Shown here piece by piece: positions 23,667 to 32,648 of a DNA stretch of 64,000 bases. The first letter of the stretch is position 1, and each line of letters opens with the position of its first letter. The translations under genes were made by a program, and so were the position numbers. Source of the DNA: Nonomuraea cypriaca (lineage in GTDB: Bacteria; Actinomycetota; Actinomycetes; Streptosporangiales; Streptosporangiaceae); NCBI RefSeq assembly GCF_015645445.1, contig NZ_JADOGI010000003.1, forward strand, positions 98,643 to 162,642. The letters are read 5' to 3'. The notes under the pieces are model-generated. The model had not been told where the DNA came from, made no database searches, and saw only the letters and a list, made by a program, of their open reading frames with translations.

Positions 23667-26600
23667 ATGCCTTCCCATGTGCTGTTACGCACCCGCGCCC
23701 TTGCTCCCGTCGCCGCCGTGCTCGGCGTCGTTCTCGCCCTCGGGGTGGGTCTGCCGGCCGCCCAGGCGGCAGACCCGCTGCCCGGGATCGACGGCGGCGG
23801 CACACCCCGCGACCCGTACCAGATCGACTCGGCCGACGACCTGCGCACCGTCGCCGGCGCGATCAACGGGGACCCGGGCGGCTACGGCGGCGCGGCCTAC
23901 CGGCTGACCGCCGACGTCGACTTCGGCGGAAGCACGTTCGGCGGCATCAACTCCTTCACGGGCACGTTCGAGGGCGCGGGTCACACGATCAGCGACATCG
24001 AGCTCGTACGGGAGGCGTCGGCGGGCGGCGAGGCCGACCGCCTGGGCCTGGTTCGTCGTCTGGACGGCGGCACGGTCCGGAACCTCACCCTCGACGGTGT
24101 ACGGGCCGACGCCGGGACGAGCACCAGCGGCTGGATCGGCGCTGTCGCGGTCGTGGCCACCAACGCCACCCTGACGGGCAACTCCGTGACCGACGCGGAG
24201 CTCACGGCGAACAGCGCCGAGAAGGTGGGCGGCATCGTTGCCGAGCTGCACAACGGGACCATCGAGGACAGCCTCGTGACCGGCTCCCTGAGCGCGGGCG
24301 AGATGCCCGGCGGCATCGCCGCCTACGTCAACCAGAACTCCCAGGTCCGGCACAACCTGGTGGCGGCCGACCTGACGATGGTCGTCCCGGGCGGGGACGG
24401 TGGCACGCGCGGCAACGACGCGGGGCTCATCGTGGGCTACCCGGGCTCGCCCAACGGCTCCACCTTCGCCGGTAACGTCGCGCTGTCCGGCTCGATCGCC
24501 TATTCGGGCAAGGTCGACGGGTTCGCCGGCCGCATCATCGGTTACACCGGCTACGACGGCTGGACGGCCGAGAACAACCTGGCCAACGCCGCGATCACCA
24601 TCGGCGGCAACGCGGTCGCCGGCCCGGGCACCAAGAACCAGCACGGTACGGACGCCACGGCCGACCAGCTCGCCCAGCGAGCGACGTACGAGAACCTGGG
24701 CTGGGACTTCACCAACGCCTGGCGCTGGGACGACGCGCTGGGCCACCCGGTGCCGCAGTACACCCCGACGCTGTTCGGCAGCGGCACAGCGGAGCAGCCC
24801 TACGAGATCGCCTCCGCCGAGGACCTGGAGCTGCTCACCGCTCAGCTCAACGCCGGCAACGCGCGCTACACCGGCGACAGGCACTTCGTCCTCACCGCCG
24901 ACCTCGACTTCGCCGGGCGCGAGCCGTTCGGCGGCATCAACCGCTTCGAGGGCGTGCTGGACGGCGCCGGGCACACGGTCAGCGGCCTGGTCTACGTCCC
25001 GCAGGAGAGTGCCGGCGGCGAGGCCGACCGGCTCGGCCTGGTGCGGCAGCTCGACGGCGGCACCATCCGCGGCCTCACCCTGGCGGACGTCACGGCCGAC
25101 GGCGGCACGCGCGGCGGGTTCGTGGCCGGCCTCGCCGTCGTCGCCACCAACGCGACCCTGACGGGCAACGCCGTGCTCGACGCCGACCTCACGGCCACCG
25201 GCGCCGAGAAGGTGGCGGGCCTGGTCGCCGAGCTGCGCGGCGGCTCCGTCACCGACAACTGGGTGCGCGGCACGATCAGCGCGCACAAGATGCCGGCGGG
25301 TCTCGTGTCCTACACGAACAACGGCGTGACGGTCCGCAACAACCTCGTCGACGCGGACCTCACCGTGGCGGCCGACGGCGGCGCGGGCGGCACCCGCGGC
25401 ATCGACGCCGCGTACGTCGTGGCCTACCCAGGCAACCCGAGCTCCGGCAGCTCGTTCACCGGCAACGTCGCGCTGCCCGGCTCGATCGCCTATTCGGGCA
25501 AGGTCGACGGTTTCGCCGGCCGCGTCGTCGGCTACACGGGGTATGACGGCTGGACCGCGCAGGACAACCTCGCGAGCAGCGAGATCACCATCGGCGGGCA
25601 GACGGTTACCGGCCCTGGCACCAAGAACCAGCACGGGACCGACTCGACGGCCGACGCCCTCGCGCGTCAGGCCACCTACGCCGCCCGCGGCTGGGACTTC
25701 GCCGAGAAGTGGCGCTGGGACGACGAGTTCGGCCATCCCGTGCCGAAGTACGTCTCCTCGGTCGAGGCGCCGAACCGGATCACCACCACCTTCTACGGCG
25801 ACCCGGGCACGCAGCGCGCCTTCACCTGGTACTCGACGCTGGACACGGGCAGCGCCGCCGCCGTGCTGAGCACGGACCGGGAGTTCCCCGAGGGCTCGGC
25901 CACGGTGACGGTCGAGGCGCAGCGTGAGGAGAGCGAGGACGGGGAGACCTTCTACCGCGCCATCGCCCGCGACCTGCGGCCAGGCACCACCTACTACTAC
26001 CGCGTGGGCGACGCGGCCGAGCAGGTGTGGAGCGCCACCGGCACGTTCGTCACGGCGGACGGCGGGGACGAGGACTTCACGTTCGTCGACCTGACCGACA
26101 CGCAGTCGCAGAACCTGGCCGAGGCGGAGCTCTCGGCGCAGACCATCGCCAAGGCGCTCAAGCACGTGCCGGACGCGGAGTTCGTCATGCACAACGGCGA
26201 CGTCGTCGAGGACGGCGGCCGGGAGCAGGACTGGAAGGACCTGCTCGACTCCGCCCGCCCGAGCCTGCTGAGCACCACGGTCGCGCCGGCGTCGGGCAAC
26301 CACGACGCGGCGGCGAACGCGTTCGCCGACCACTTCACGCTGGAGGGCCCGCAGGACCAGGACCGGTCCGGCGGCGTGTACTACTCGTACACGTACAACA
26401 GGGCGCACTTCATGGTGCTCAACACCAACGAGGGCGGGGCCGAGGGAATCTCCCAGAAGCAGATCGACTGGCTCCGGGCCGACGCCGAGGCCGCGCGCGC
26501 CGCCGGTGCCCAGTGGCTCGTCCTGTCTATGCACAAGGGCGCCTACACGACGGCGAACCACCTGGACGACGAGGACGTCATGGCGATGCGCCGCACGCTC

Positions 26601-29600
26601 GTGCCGGTGATCGACGAGCTGGACATCGACCTGGTGCTGCAGGGCCACGACCACGTGATGAGCCGGTCCAAGGTGCTGGCCGCCGACCCCAAGGGCGTTG
26701 AGGGCGCCCGCCCCGTCGAGACCACCAAGATCACCGAGGTCCGCGACGGAAAGCGCATCGAGTACGCGGTGGATCCCAAGGGCACCGTCTACTTCCTGCC
26801 GAACACCGCCGGTGCGAAGCACTACACGCAGGCCACCAACCCGCAGGGTGTGGACCTGGAGCCCTACCTGCGGCTGTTCGACCGCACCGGTGAGCAGTCA
26901 GGCGAGAACTTCACGGCGGTGAACGTCACGGCCGGCCGCCTCACGGTGAACGTCTACGACATCCGCGACCGCGGTGTGCCACGCCTCTTCGAGGGCTTCG
27001 GCATCGACCGCGCGATCTCCCCGGTCGCCGCCCGGATCGACGAGCTGCCCGCCGTCGACGACGTCACGCTGGAGGACGCCGAAGCGGTGGCCGCGGTGCG
27101 CGACGCCGTCGACGGTCTCACCGAGGCGCAGCGCGGTGCCGTGACCGGGCTGCCGCGCCTGGAGGCCGCCGAGCGGCGGCTGCGCGAGCTGGGCGGCCTG
27201 GTGTCCACGGACGGCAAGACCGTGGCCTGGGCCGACCCCGACGCGACCGCCCGCCAGGTGGTCACCGTCCGCAACGACACCGCGTCGGACTTCACGGGCA
27301 CGCCGGTGCAGCTCCGCATCCCGTCGGCGCCCGGCGTCGAGCGGGACGAGCTGGCCTTCTTCGCCGCCGACGGCGCACCGCTGCCGTTCGAGGTGGAGAC
27401 CTGGCAGCCGGGCAGCACCTCGACGGTGTGGGTCCGGGTGCCGAGCCTGCCCGCCGCGTCGGCGCAGCAGGTGTGGGCCTACTTCGGCGGCGGGGCGCCC
27501 GGCAACGACCCCACGGCCGTGTGGGGCGAGGCGTACTCCCTGGTCGAGCACTTCGGCGGCGGCACCGCGAGCGGCGAGCGCCGCACCGACTCCACGGGCC
27601 GGCGGGCCGGCCTCGTGGTGGGCGACGACCTGGCCACCGGCGCCTCGGAGCGGGGCACCGGCCAGGCACGGTTCGAAGGTTCGCGCCTGCAGTACCCGGG
27701 CGACGTCGGCGGCGGTCACGACCGCATAGCGATCAGCGGCGTGTACTCGCTCACCGAGGAGGACCTGGCCGCACTGGACTCGGCAGCCCCCGTGGTCGCG
27801 AAGGAGAGCGCGACCGGTGACGGGCAGCTCACTTTCTGGCAGGGCGTGCGGCCGGACGAGCGGCAGGTCGGCACGCGCCTGGCGGGCAACAGCTTCGAGT
27901 TCGGGAACGTCGACCTGAGCCACAGGTTCGGCTTCCCGGCCGACGGCGAGCCGCACCTGGTCACTCAGACCTACGACGGCATGACGTACTCGGTGTTCGT
28001 CGACGGCCGCGAGGTGCACAGCCAGATGGTCGAGTACCGCAGCACGTTCTCGGACCCGGCCGTGCAGACGACGATCGGCGACTCCTACACGAACGACGGC
28101 ACCCTCCGGTCGCCGTTCCGTGGCCTGGTCGACGAGGTGCAGATCGCGGGCGTGGCGTTCACGCCCGACTTCGAAGCCCTCCGGTACGCGAACCTGTTCG
28201 GCGACGCCGTGAGCTTCGGCGAGCGGGTCGAGCGTGCGGACGAGCGCCTGACGCTGGTGGTCGGCACCCCGCGTGCGGACGGCACGCTGGAGACAGGTCT
28301 GGTCGAGGTGACCGGCACGGTCAGCCGGCGCGCGGTGCTCACCGCGCAGGTGGCCGGCGAGCGGGTGCTCAACCAGCGGGTCGACGCCGGGCCGTTCACG
28401 GTCCGCGTGCCCGTGAACGAGACCGGCGAACAGACGCTCACGGTGGGCGCCGCCGCCGTCGGCCGGTCCGGTGGGGCCGGTTCCGGTGGGGCCGGTTTCG
28501 GTGGGCCGCGCGACGTGGCCGAGCCGGTCGAGGTGCCGGTCACGGTCGAGGACACCGTGGCACCCGCCGCGCCGGAGGTGAGCGACGACGCGTCGTCCGC
28601 CTCCGGGCGGAACCCGAGCGTCACACTGAGCGCGACGCCGCAGACCAAGGACCGCGAGCGGGTCGAGGCCACGTTCTACGCGGGCCCGACCATCCCGCTC
28701 GACGACTCGAACGTCGTGGTACGCAGCGGGACCACCCCGGACCGGGTGCCCGACGCGCTGACGCCCGGCAGCGGCACCGTCAGCGAGCAGCTGCTGCCGA
28801 CGACGGTGGGCGCGAACGAGAACCCGTTCCAGGTCTACGAGATCTCGCTGACCGACGAGCAGGCTGAGCAGAAGGAGTTCCACCTGACCTGGACGGGCTC
28901 GGGGGACGAGCGCACCGTCTCGGCCCACGTGTACGACCACGCGGCCGGCCGCTGGATCCTGAAGGACTCCGGGTCGGACCCGTCCGGCGCCGCGGTCGAG
29001 CTGGACGTGACCGCCCGCGCCGACGAGAACGTCGTCGCCGAAGGGAAGCTGCACCTGCTGGTCTGGCGCGGCCTGACCGCGCTGCCGGGCGAGGAGGGCG
29101 ACGACATCGAGTCGCTGCCCGCCGCCGACCGGTACGACTGGGCGTTCGACCACGTGCCGGACTCCCAGCTCTACGCGCAGGCGACGCCCGACCTCATGAC
29201 GCACCAGTTCGAGTACGTCGCCGGCGTCGCGGCAGAGCGCAAGACCAAGCTGGTGCTGCAGTCGGGCGACTGGGTCAACCGCGAGTACCTGTCGCAGGCG
29301 TACCAGTGGGAGAACGCCGAGCCGTCGGCGCGAGCGCTGGAGGACGCAGGCCTGCCGTACATGATCTCGTGGGGTAACCACGACTACTCGGACGCGCGCA
29401 ACGGCCGTGTCATGCTGCCGAAGTACTTCCCGATGGAGCGGTTCGAGAAGAGTCTCGAGGGCAGCCCCTGGCGGTTCGCGGGCAGCGACAACATCGACAA
29501 CTACTACTACACGGCCGAGATCGACGGGGCGAAGCTCCTGCTGCTCACCGTCGGCTTCTTCTCCGCGGACAACGCCGGCGACGCCGGACTGGCCTGGGCC

Positions 29601-30539
29601 AAGGACGTCATCGAGGCCCACCCCGGCCACGCGGTGATCCTCGCCAACCACAACTCGGTGAACCAGGGCGTCAACGGCTGGTCGAACGACAACGTCACCA
29701 GAGCGCTGGTCGATCCGTACCCGAACGTCAAGCTGGTGCTCGGCGGCCACATCGCCGGCACCGGCGTCGCCTCGCGGCAGACCGCGGACGGCAACCGTGC
29801 CTACGGCGTCCTGACCGACTACCAGTCGCGCGTCTTCGGCGGGCAGGAGTACCTCAAGCACATCAGCGTCGACGCCGAGAACGACCTGATGTACTTCAAC
29901 ACCTGGTCGCCCCTGCTGGGCAAGGCGACGTCCGACGGGAACTGGCACCACGAGGTGCCCGAAGGCACGATCCCCGGTTTCCACGGCGCGGACACGGAGA
30001 ACTTCGCCCTGGAGATAGACCTCGGCGGCAGCACGACGCGTACCCTCGCGGCCGAGTCGCTCACCGTCGCGGCCGGCGCGCGGCAGCAGGTCGGGGACGT
30101 GCGGTCGGCGGTCGGCGCCGAGCAGGTCTCGGTGGTGCTGGACGACGTCGAGGGCGGCGGCTCCTACGAGTGGTACGCCGAACTGCGCGACCCGGCGGGG
30201 CACGTGACCCGCAGCGCCGTCAGCACCTTCACCGTGGCCGAGGCGCCGGCGTCGCCCGCATGGGACGCCGGGACCGTGTACACCGCGGGCCACGATGTGA
30301 CCTACCGCGGCGCCGTCTGGCGGGCGGCGTGGTGGACCCGCGACCAGGCGCCGGGCGACCCGAACGGGCCGTGGCAGGAGATCGCCACGACCGACGACGG
30401 CACCGCCGTCTGGACACCGACCCGCATCTTCGTGGCCGGTGACGTGGTGGAGCACCGCGGGCAGCGGTACGAGGCCGCATGGTGGACCCGCAACCAGGAG
30501 CCGGGCAACCCGCACGGACCGTGGCGCCCACTGAGCTGA
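23667..30539 (+). CDS. Giant secreted multidomain protein: GLUG-like repeats, two phosphoesterases, LamG-like and chitin-binding modules
   Basis: The 2,290-residue preprotein has a signal peptide cleaved near AQA-ADP (residue 35). In order: two homologous GLUG-like beta-solenoid regions (about 49-360 and 376-690; both open with PY(Q/E)I-SA-DL and contain FGGIN-F and GEADRLGLVR); a purple-acid-phosphatase-type N-domain (about 700-795); a calcineurin-like phosphoesterase (about 803-1095, with NGDVVEDGG, SGNHDA and GHDHV); a helical linker; a DUF2341/LamG-like unit (about 1190-1520); an Ig-like region; a second phosphoesterase (about 1820-2110, SGDWVN and GNHDYSD); and two chitin-binding modules (about 2190-2290, each with AAWWTR and GPW). 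It probably attacks phosphate esters while bound to chitin or other glycans. The ribosome site is weak. It stands alone between unrelated genes and may have been acquired by transfer. Confidence 0.9.
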   Translation: MPSHVLLRTRALAPVAAVLGVVLALGVGLPAAQAADPLPGIDGGGTPRDPYQIDSADDLRTVAGAINGDPGGYGGAAYRLTADVDFGGSTFGGINSFTGTFEGAGHTISDIELVREASAGGEADRLGLVRRLDGGTVRNLTLDGVRADAGTSTSGWIGAVAVVATNATLTGNSVTDAELTANSAEKVGGIVAELHNGTIEDSLVTGSLSAGEMPGGIAAYVNQNSQVRHNLVAADLTMVVPGGDGGTRGNDAGLIVGYPGSPNGSTFAGNVALSGSIAYSGKVDGFAGRIIGYTGYDGWTAENNLANAAITIGGNAVAGPGTKNQHGTDATADQLAQRATYENLGWDFTNAWRWDDALGHPVPQYTPTLFGSGTAEQPYEIASAEDLELLTAQLNAGNARYTGDRHFVLTADLDFAGREPFGGINRFEGVLDGAGHTVSGLVYVPQESAGGEADRLGLVRQLDGGTIRGLTLADVTADGGTRGGFVAGLAVVATNATLTGNAVLDADLTATGAEKVAGLVAELRGGSVTDNWVRGTISAHKMPAGLVSYTNNGVTVRNNLVDADLTVAADGGAGGTRGIDAAYVVAYPGNPSSGSSFTGNVALPGSIAYSGKVDGFAGRVVGYTGYDGWTAQDNLASSEITIGGQTVTGPGTKNQHGTDSTADALARQATYAARGWDFAEKWRWDDEFGHPVPKYVSSVEAPNRITTTFYGDPGTQRAFTWYSTLDTGSAAAVLSTDREFPEGSATVTVEAQREESEDGETFYRAIARDLRPGTTYYYRVGDAAEQVWSATGTFVTADGGDEDFTFVDLTDTQSQNLAEAELSAQTIAKALKHVPDAEFVMHNGDVVEDGGREQDWKDLLDSARPSLLSTTVAPASGNHDAAANAFADHFTLEGPQDQDRSGGVYYSYTYNRAHFMVLNTNEGGAEGISQKQIDWLRADAEAARAAGAQWLVLSMHKGAYTTANHLDDEDVMAMRRTLVPVIDELDIDLVLQGHDHVMSRSKVLAADPKGVEGARPVETTKITEVRDGKRIEYAVDPKGTVYFLPNTAGAKHYTQATNPQGVDLEPYLRLFDRTGEQSGENFTAVNVTAGRLTVNVYDIRDRGVPRLFEGFGIDRAISPVAARIDELPAVDDVTLEDAEAVAAVRDAVDGLTEAQRGAVTGLPRLEAAERRLRELGGLVSTDGKTVAWADPDATARQVVTVRNDTASDFTGTPVQLRIPSAPGVERDELAFFAADGAPLPFEVETWQPGSTSTVWVRVPSLPAASAQQVWAYFGGGAPGNDPTAVWGEAYSLVEHFGGGTASGERRTDSTGRRAGLVVGDDLATGASERGTGQARFEGSRLQYPGDVGGGHDRIAISGVYSLTEEDLAALDSAAPVVAKESATGDGQLTFWQGVRPDERQVGTRLAGNSFEFGNVDLSHRFGFPADGEPHLVTQTYDGMTYSVFVDGREVHSQMVEYRSTFSDPAVQTTIGDSYTNDGTLRSPFRGLVDEVQIAGVAFTPDFEALRYANLFGDAVSFGERVERADERLTLVVGTPRADGTLETGLVEVTGTVSRRAVLTAQVAGERVLNQRVDAGPFTVRVPVNETGEQTLTVGAAAVGRSGGAGSGGAGFGGPRDVAEPVEVPVTVEDTVAPAAPEVSDDASSASGRNPSVTLSATPQTKDRERVEATFYAGPTIPLDDSNVVVRSGTTPDRVPDALTPGSGTVSEQLLPTTVGANENPFQVYEISLTDEQAEQKEFHLTWTGSGDERTVSAHVYDHAAGRWILKDSGSDPSGAAVELDVTARADENVVAEGKLHLLVWRGLTALPGEEGDDIESLPAADRYDWAFDHVPDSQLYAQATPDLMTHQFEYVAGVAAERKTKLVLQSGDWVNREYLSQAYQWENAEPSARALEDAGLPYMISWGNHDYSDARNGRVMLPKYFPMERFEKSLEGSPWRFAGSDNIDNYYYTAEIDGAKLLLLTVGFFSADNAGDAGLAWAKDVIEAHPGHAVILANHNSVNQGVNGWSNDNVTRALVDPYPNVKLVLGGHIAGTGVASRQTADGNRAYGVLTDYQSRVFGGQEYLKHISVDAENDLMYFNTWSPLLGKATSDGNWHHEVPEGTIPGFHGADTENFALEIDLGGSTTRTLAAESLTVAAGARQQVGDVRSAVGAEQVSVVLDDVEGGGSYEWYAELRDPAGHVTRSAVSTFTVAEAPASPAWDAGTVYTAGHDVTYRGAVWRAAWWTRDQAPGDPNGPWQEIATTDDGTAVWTPTRIFVAGDVVEHRGQRYEAAWWTRNQEPGNPHGPWRPLS

Positions 30540-30547
30540 CCCTGGAT

Positions 30548-30614
30548 TTGGTTGTGGGCCTGATCGTTGCGACTAGCTACTCGATTCAGGCCCAACGATC
30601 GCGCCCACAACCAA
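30548..30614. terminator. Long-stem terminator after the giant secreted protein
   Basis: Arms at 30548-30569 and 30593-30614 pair over 22 bases with two mismatches (outer part TTGGTTGTGGGC against GCCCACAACCAA), followed by TTTT. An inner alternative stem, GGGCCTGA with TCAGGCCC, overlaps it, so two competing hairpins are possible. The position right after the stop fits a factor-independent terminator; the long arms also resemble a transposon-like inverted repeat. Confidence 0.75.
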
Positions 30615-30630
30615 TTTTCCGCTTCTGCCC

Positions 30631-30850
30631 GTGCTGGACGACCTGGCGGGCGTGATCGGGGCGACGCCCCCGGCGCAGGACAAGGCACCGACACCATGCG
30701 GCGATCTCGACGTGATCTCGCTACGCCGGCACCTGCTGGGCGGGATCGGGTGCCGTTCGCCCCCGAGGTGCCGGTACTCGCCCAGGCCCGCACGCGCGGC
30801 TCCGATCAGCTCCTCGACTCGCCGCTTCTCGGTGGTCCTGCCGACGAGAG
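30631..30850 (+). pseudogene. Internally deleted TIGR03086-family (mycothiol-dependent/DinB-like) gene
   Basis: From 30631 the sequence reads VLDDLAGVIGATPP, then PTPCGDLDVISLRRHLLGGI, the N-terminal helix and metal-site region of actinobacterial TIGR03086 proteins. At about 30745 the similarity jumps, in another frame, to VPFAPEVPVLAQARTRGSDQ, the family's usual C-terminal segment (FAPxVPV...DxLL). About two-thirds of the protein is missing between them. It is a relic with an internal deletion and frame change, not a functional enzyme. Confidence 0.6.
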
Positions 30851-30930
30851 CATCGGATCGGTAAGCCAGTGTCCGGATATCGTCAAACGGTATCGTCGCG
30901 TACTGGATGATTCCCGTGGCAACCGGTTGC

Positions 30931-32097
30931 CTACGCCTCCAGTCCGAGGACGACCCAGGACTCGCCCGGCGCCAGCCCCGCCAGTTCCCTGCCGCACGCG
31001 GCGAGTACCGCGGGCCCGGAGGTGATGTGCGCCATGCCGGCGTGCACGTCCCTGAACAGCCGCTGGATCAGCCCGTCGCGGAGCGCCGTGGTGCCGCCCG
31101 AGGTGTAGACGAACCTGGACACCTCGGCGACGGTCGAGGTGATGTGGTTGAGCGCGAGCCGCACCATCGTCTCCTGCCGCACGTCGAGCCGGCCGCCCGA
31201 CCCCAGGGTGAGCTCGGTGTCGTGCCACGTCTGGTGCACGAGCGCCGCCGCGGCCCGGAACTTGGCCTCCGTACGGGCGAAGTCGGCGTGGAAGGCATCG
31301 CTGCCGGCGAGCTGGCCGGGCCGCCCTGCGCGTGCGCCCGCGTGACGGACCATCTCGTCGAGCAGGCGGCGGCCGACGCCGAGCGCCCAGCCGGAGTGGC
31401 AGAGCAGGGCCTCGTCGAGCACGCCGAGCCGGTAGATCGCGCCGCCGCGCAGCGGCTCGTTCTGCGCGAACGGGTGCGTCTGCGACTCCGGCACGAAGAC
31501 GTCCTCGATGGCGTAGTCGATGCTGCCCGTGGCGCGCAGGCCCATGACGTCCCAGTTGCCGAGCATCGTGACGTTCTCGACGGGCGTGACGAACATCCGG
31601 GGCTCGCCGGTGCCCTCGACGATGGCCAGGTTGTGGGTGTACTGGGCGTGCAGCATCCCGGAGCCGAAGCTCCACCGCCCGGTGAGGCGGAAGCCGCCGT
31701 CCACGGGCACGGCGGTGCCGGGGCGGGTGCCCTGACCCGCGAACAGCGGGATCGACGGGCCCTTGAAGATCCGCTCAACGGCCTCGTCGCCGAGGTAGGC
31801 GCCGGCCGCACCGTTCTCGAACGTGGTGATCATGGCTACCCAGCCGGTGGAGGCGTCGGCATAGGAGAGCTCCTCGATGACGGCGAGCAGCTCTGTGGGT
31901 GACAGCTCGGCGCCGCCGAGCGGCGCGGGCGCCCACATGCCGGAGATGCCCGACTCGTGCAGGGCGTCGACGACGGGGGCGGTGAGCCTGCCCTGAGTCT
32001 CGGCCGTGTCCGCCTCGCGCTCGATGAGGGGACGCAGGTCGCGGGCCCGCTCGAGCAGGGCGGAGCCCGCGCGGTGGAGCTGCGGAGTGTTGGTCAT
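30931..32097 (-). CDS. Acyl-CoA-dehydrogenase-fold flavin monooxygenase (HsaA/DszC-like)
   Basis: 388 residues of the acyl-CoA dehydrogenase fold, in the branch that acts as two-component flavin-dependent hydroxylases. N-terminal helices (RDLRPLIEREADTAETQGRL), the flavin-site strand GFRLTGRWSFGSG, WDVMGLRATGSID in the middle domain, and the C-terminal VYTSGGTTALRDGLIQRLFR followed by DVHAG fit HsaA/DszC-type proteins, where a free reduced flavin is supplied by a separate reductase. No reductase gene is adjacent. The catalytic Glu of true dehydrogenases is not evident. The start at 32097 (MTNTPQLH) has AAAAGGGG upstream and agrees with family length. Substrate unknown. Confidence 0.85.
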   Translation of the reverse strand: MTNTPQLHRAGSALLERARDLRPLIEREADTAETQGRLTAPVVDALHESGISGMWAPAPLGGAELSPTELLAVIEELSYADASTGWVAMITTFENGAAGAYLGDEAVERIFKGPSIPLFAGQGTRPGTAVPVDGGFRLTGRWSFGSGMLHAQYTHNLAIVEGTGEPRMFVTPVENVTMLGNWDVMGLRATGSIDYAIEDVFVPESQTHPFAQNEPLRGGAIYRLGVLDEALLCHSGWALGVGRRLLDEMVRHAGARAGRPGQLAGSDAFHADFARTEAKFRAAAALVHQTWHDTELTLGSGGRLDVRQETMVRLALNHITSTVAEVSRFVYTSGGTTALRDGLIQRLFRDVHAGMAHITSGPAVLAACGRELAGLAPGESWVVLGLEA

Positions 32098-32185
32098 GTC
32101 GGGAAGACCCCTTTTGCGATCTTCGGCGACGCGCTCGCGTCCGCCCTCGGACGCCGCCGCATCGCGCACGTGATGGCATAGACAA

Positions 32186-32210
32186 TGTAATGATTAGACA
32201 TAATATAAGC
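32186..32210. promoter_or_regulatory. AT-rich promoter/operator before the monooxygenase gene
   Basis: A strikingly AT-rich island sits about 90 bases upstream of the minus-strand start. It contains TGTAATGATTAGACA (32186-32200), an imperfect inverted repeat centred on TAATGATTA, followed by TAATATAA. On the minus strand this offers TTATATTA as a -10-like element. It probably is the promoter with an overlapping repressor site; no adjacent regulator gene is obvious. Confidence 0.45.
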
Positions 32211-32285
32211 TGAAATCAGAGGTTGATCATCACGTAAGCTGGCAGGCCGCCCGCCCTGAGGCGGCGCGCATCGCGCACGCCTCCG

Positions 32286-32322
32286 GCGTTGGTTGAACCG
32301 GACAGCGTTGGTTGAACCGGAC
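32286..32322. repeat. 18-bp tandem direct repeat beside an IS fragment
   Basis: GCGTTGGTTGAACCGGAC occurs at 32286-32303 and again at 32305-32322 with one base between. The second copy runs straight into the transposase-like fragment. It may be a slippage product or a duplicated element end. Confidence 0.7.
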
Positions 32323-32491
32323 CTCGGGCGTGCACACCGTCGGGATGCCGATCCTGTGGGCACCGGCCGACGCGAAGATCGGCGAGCGCGAGGTCCTGGC
32401 CGCGATGCTCGAAGTCGACGCGGAGGTGGTGGCCGGCCACGACGGCATCCTGCTGACCTGCGACAAGGTCTCCGGGCCCATTCGCGGATGA
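32314..32491 (+). pseudogene. IS982-like transposase fragment
   Basis: The frame reads VHTVGMPILWAPADAKIGER, then EVLAAMLEVDAEVVAGHDGI and LLTCDKVSG before a TGA at 32489-32491. AKIGEREV-AAMLE followed by a (T/A)DK block is the core of actinobacterial IS982 transposases, whose DDE catalytic Asp lies in that DK motif. Only about 55 residues of roughly 300 remain, with neither end intact. No terminal inverted repeats were found. Confidence 0.55.
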
Positions 32492-32648
32492 CATGCGCCT
32501 CCAACCGCTGACTCCGCAAGACCGAAGCCCTCGACCGCGAGCGCCCGGTGGAGCCGCGCCCCACGTCCAGGCCTGGGCAACCACAGAAAGAACAATGTCC
32601 TGTTCGTAGTCTGCGACGCCCTGCGCTCCGTCTGAGCGTCGCCCTGGG

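Noticed and set aside
23800..25800. Long internal DNA repeats suggesting a repeat array or CRISPR
   Set aside because: They are the in-frame duplication of the GLUG-like domain, with no spacers or short regular units.
23685..26822. 1,045-codon open frame on the minus strand opposite the giant secreted protein
   Set aside because: Arg/Gly/Val-rich, repeat-like composition expected from antisense of GC-rich coding DNA; no domains; the plus-strand protein has clear domains and a signal peptide.
26898..30515. 1,205-codon open frame on the minus strand
   Set aside because: Same reason: shadow of the plus-strand gene.
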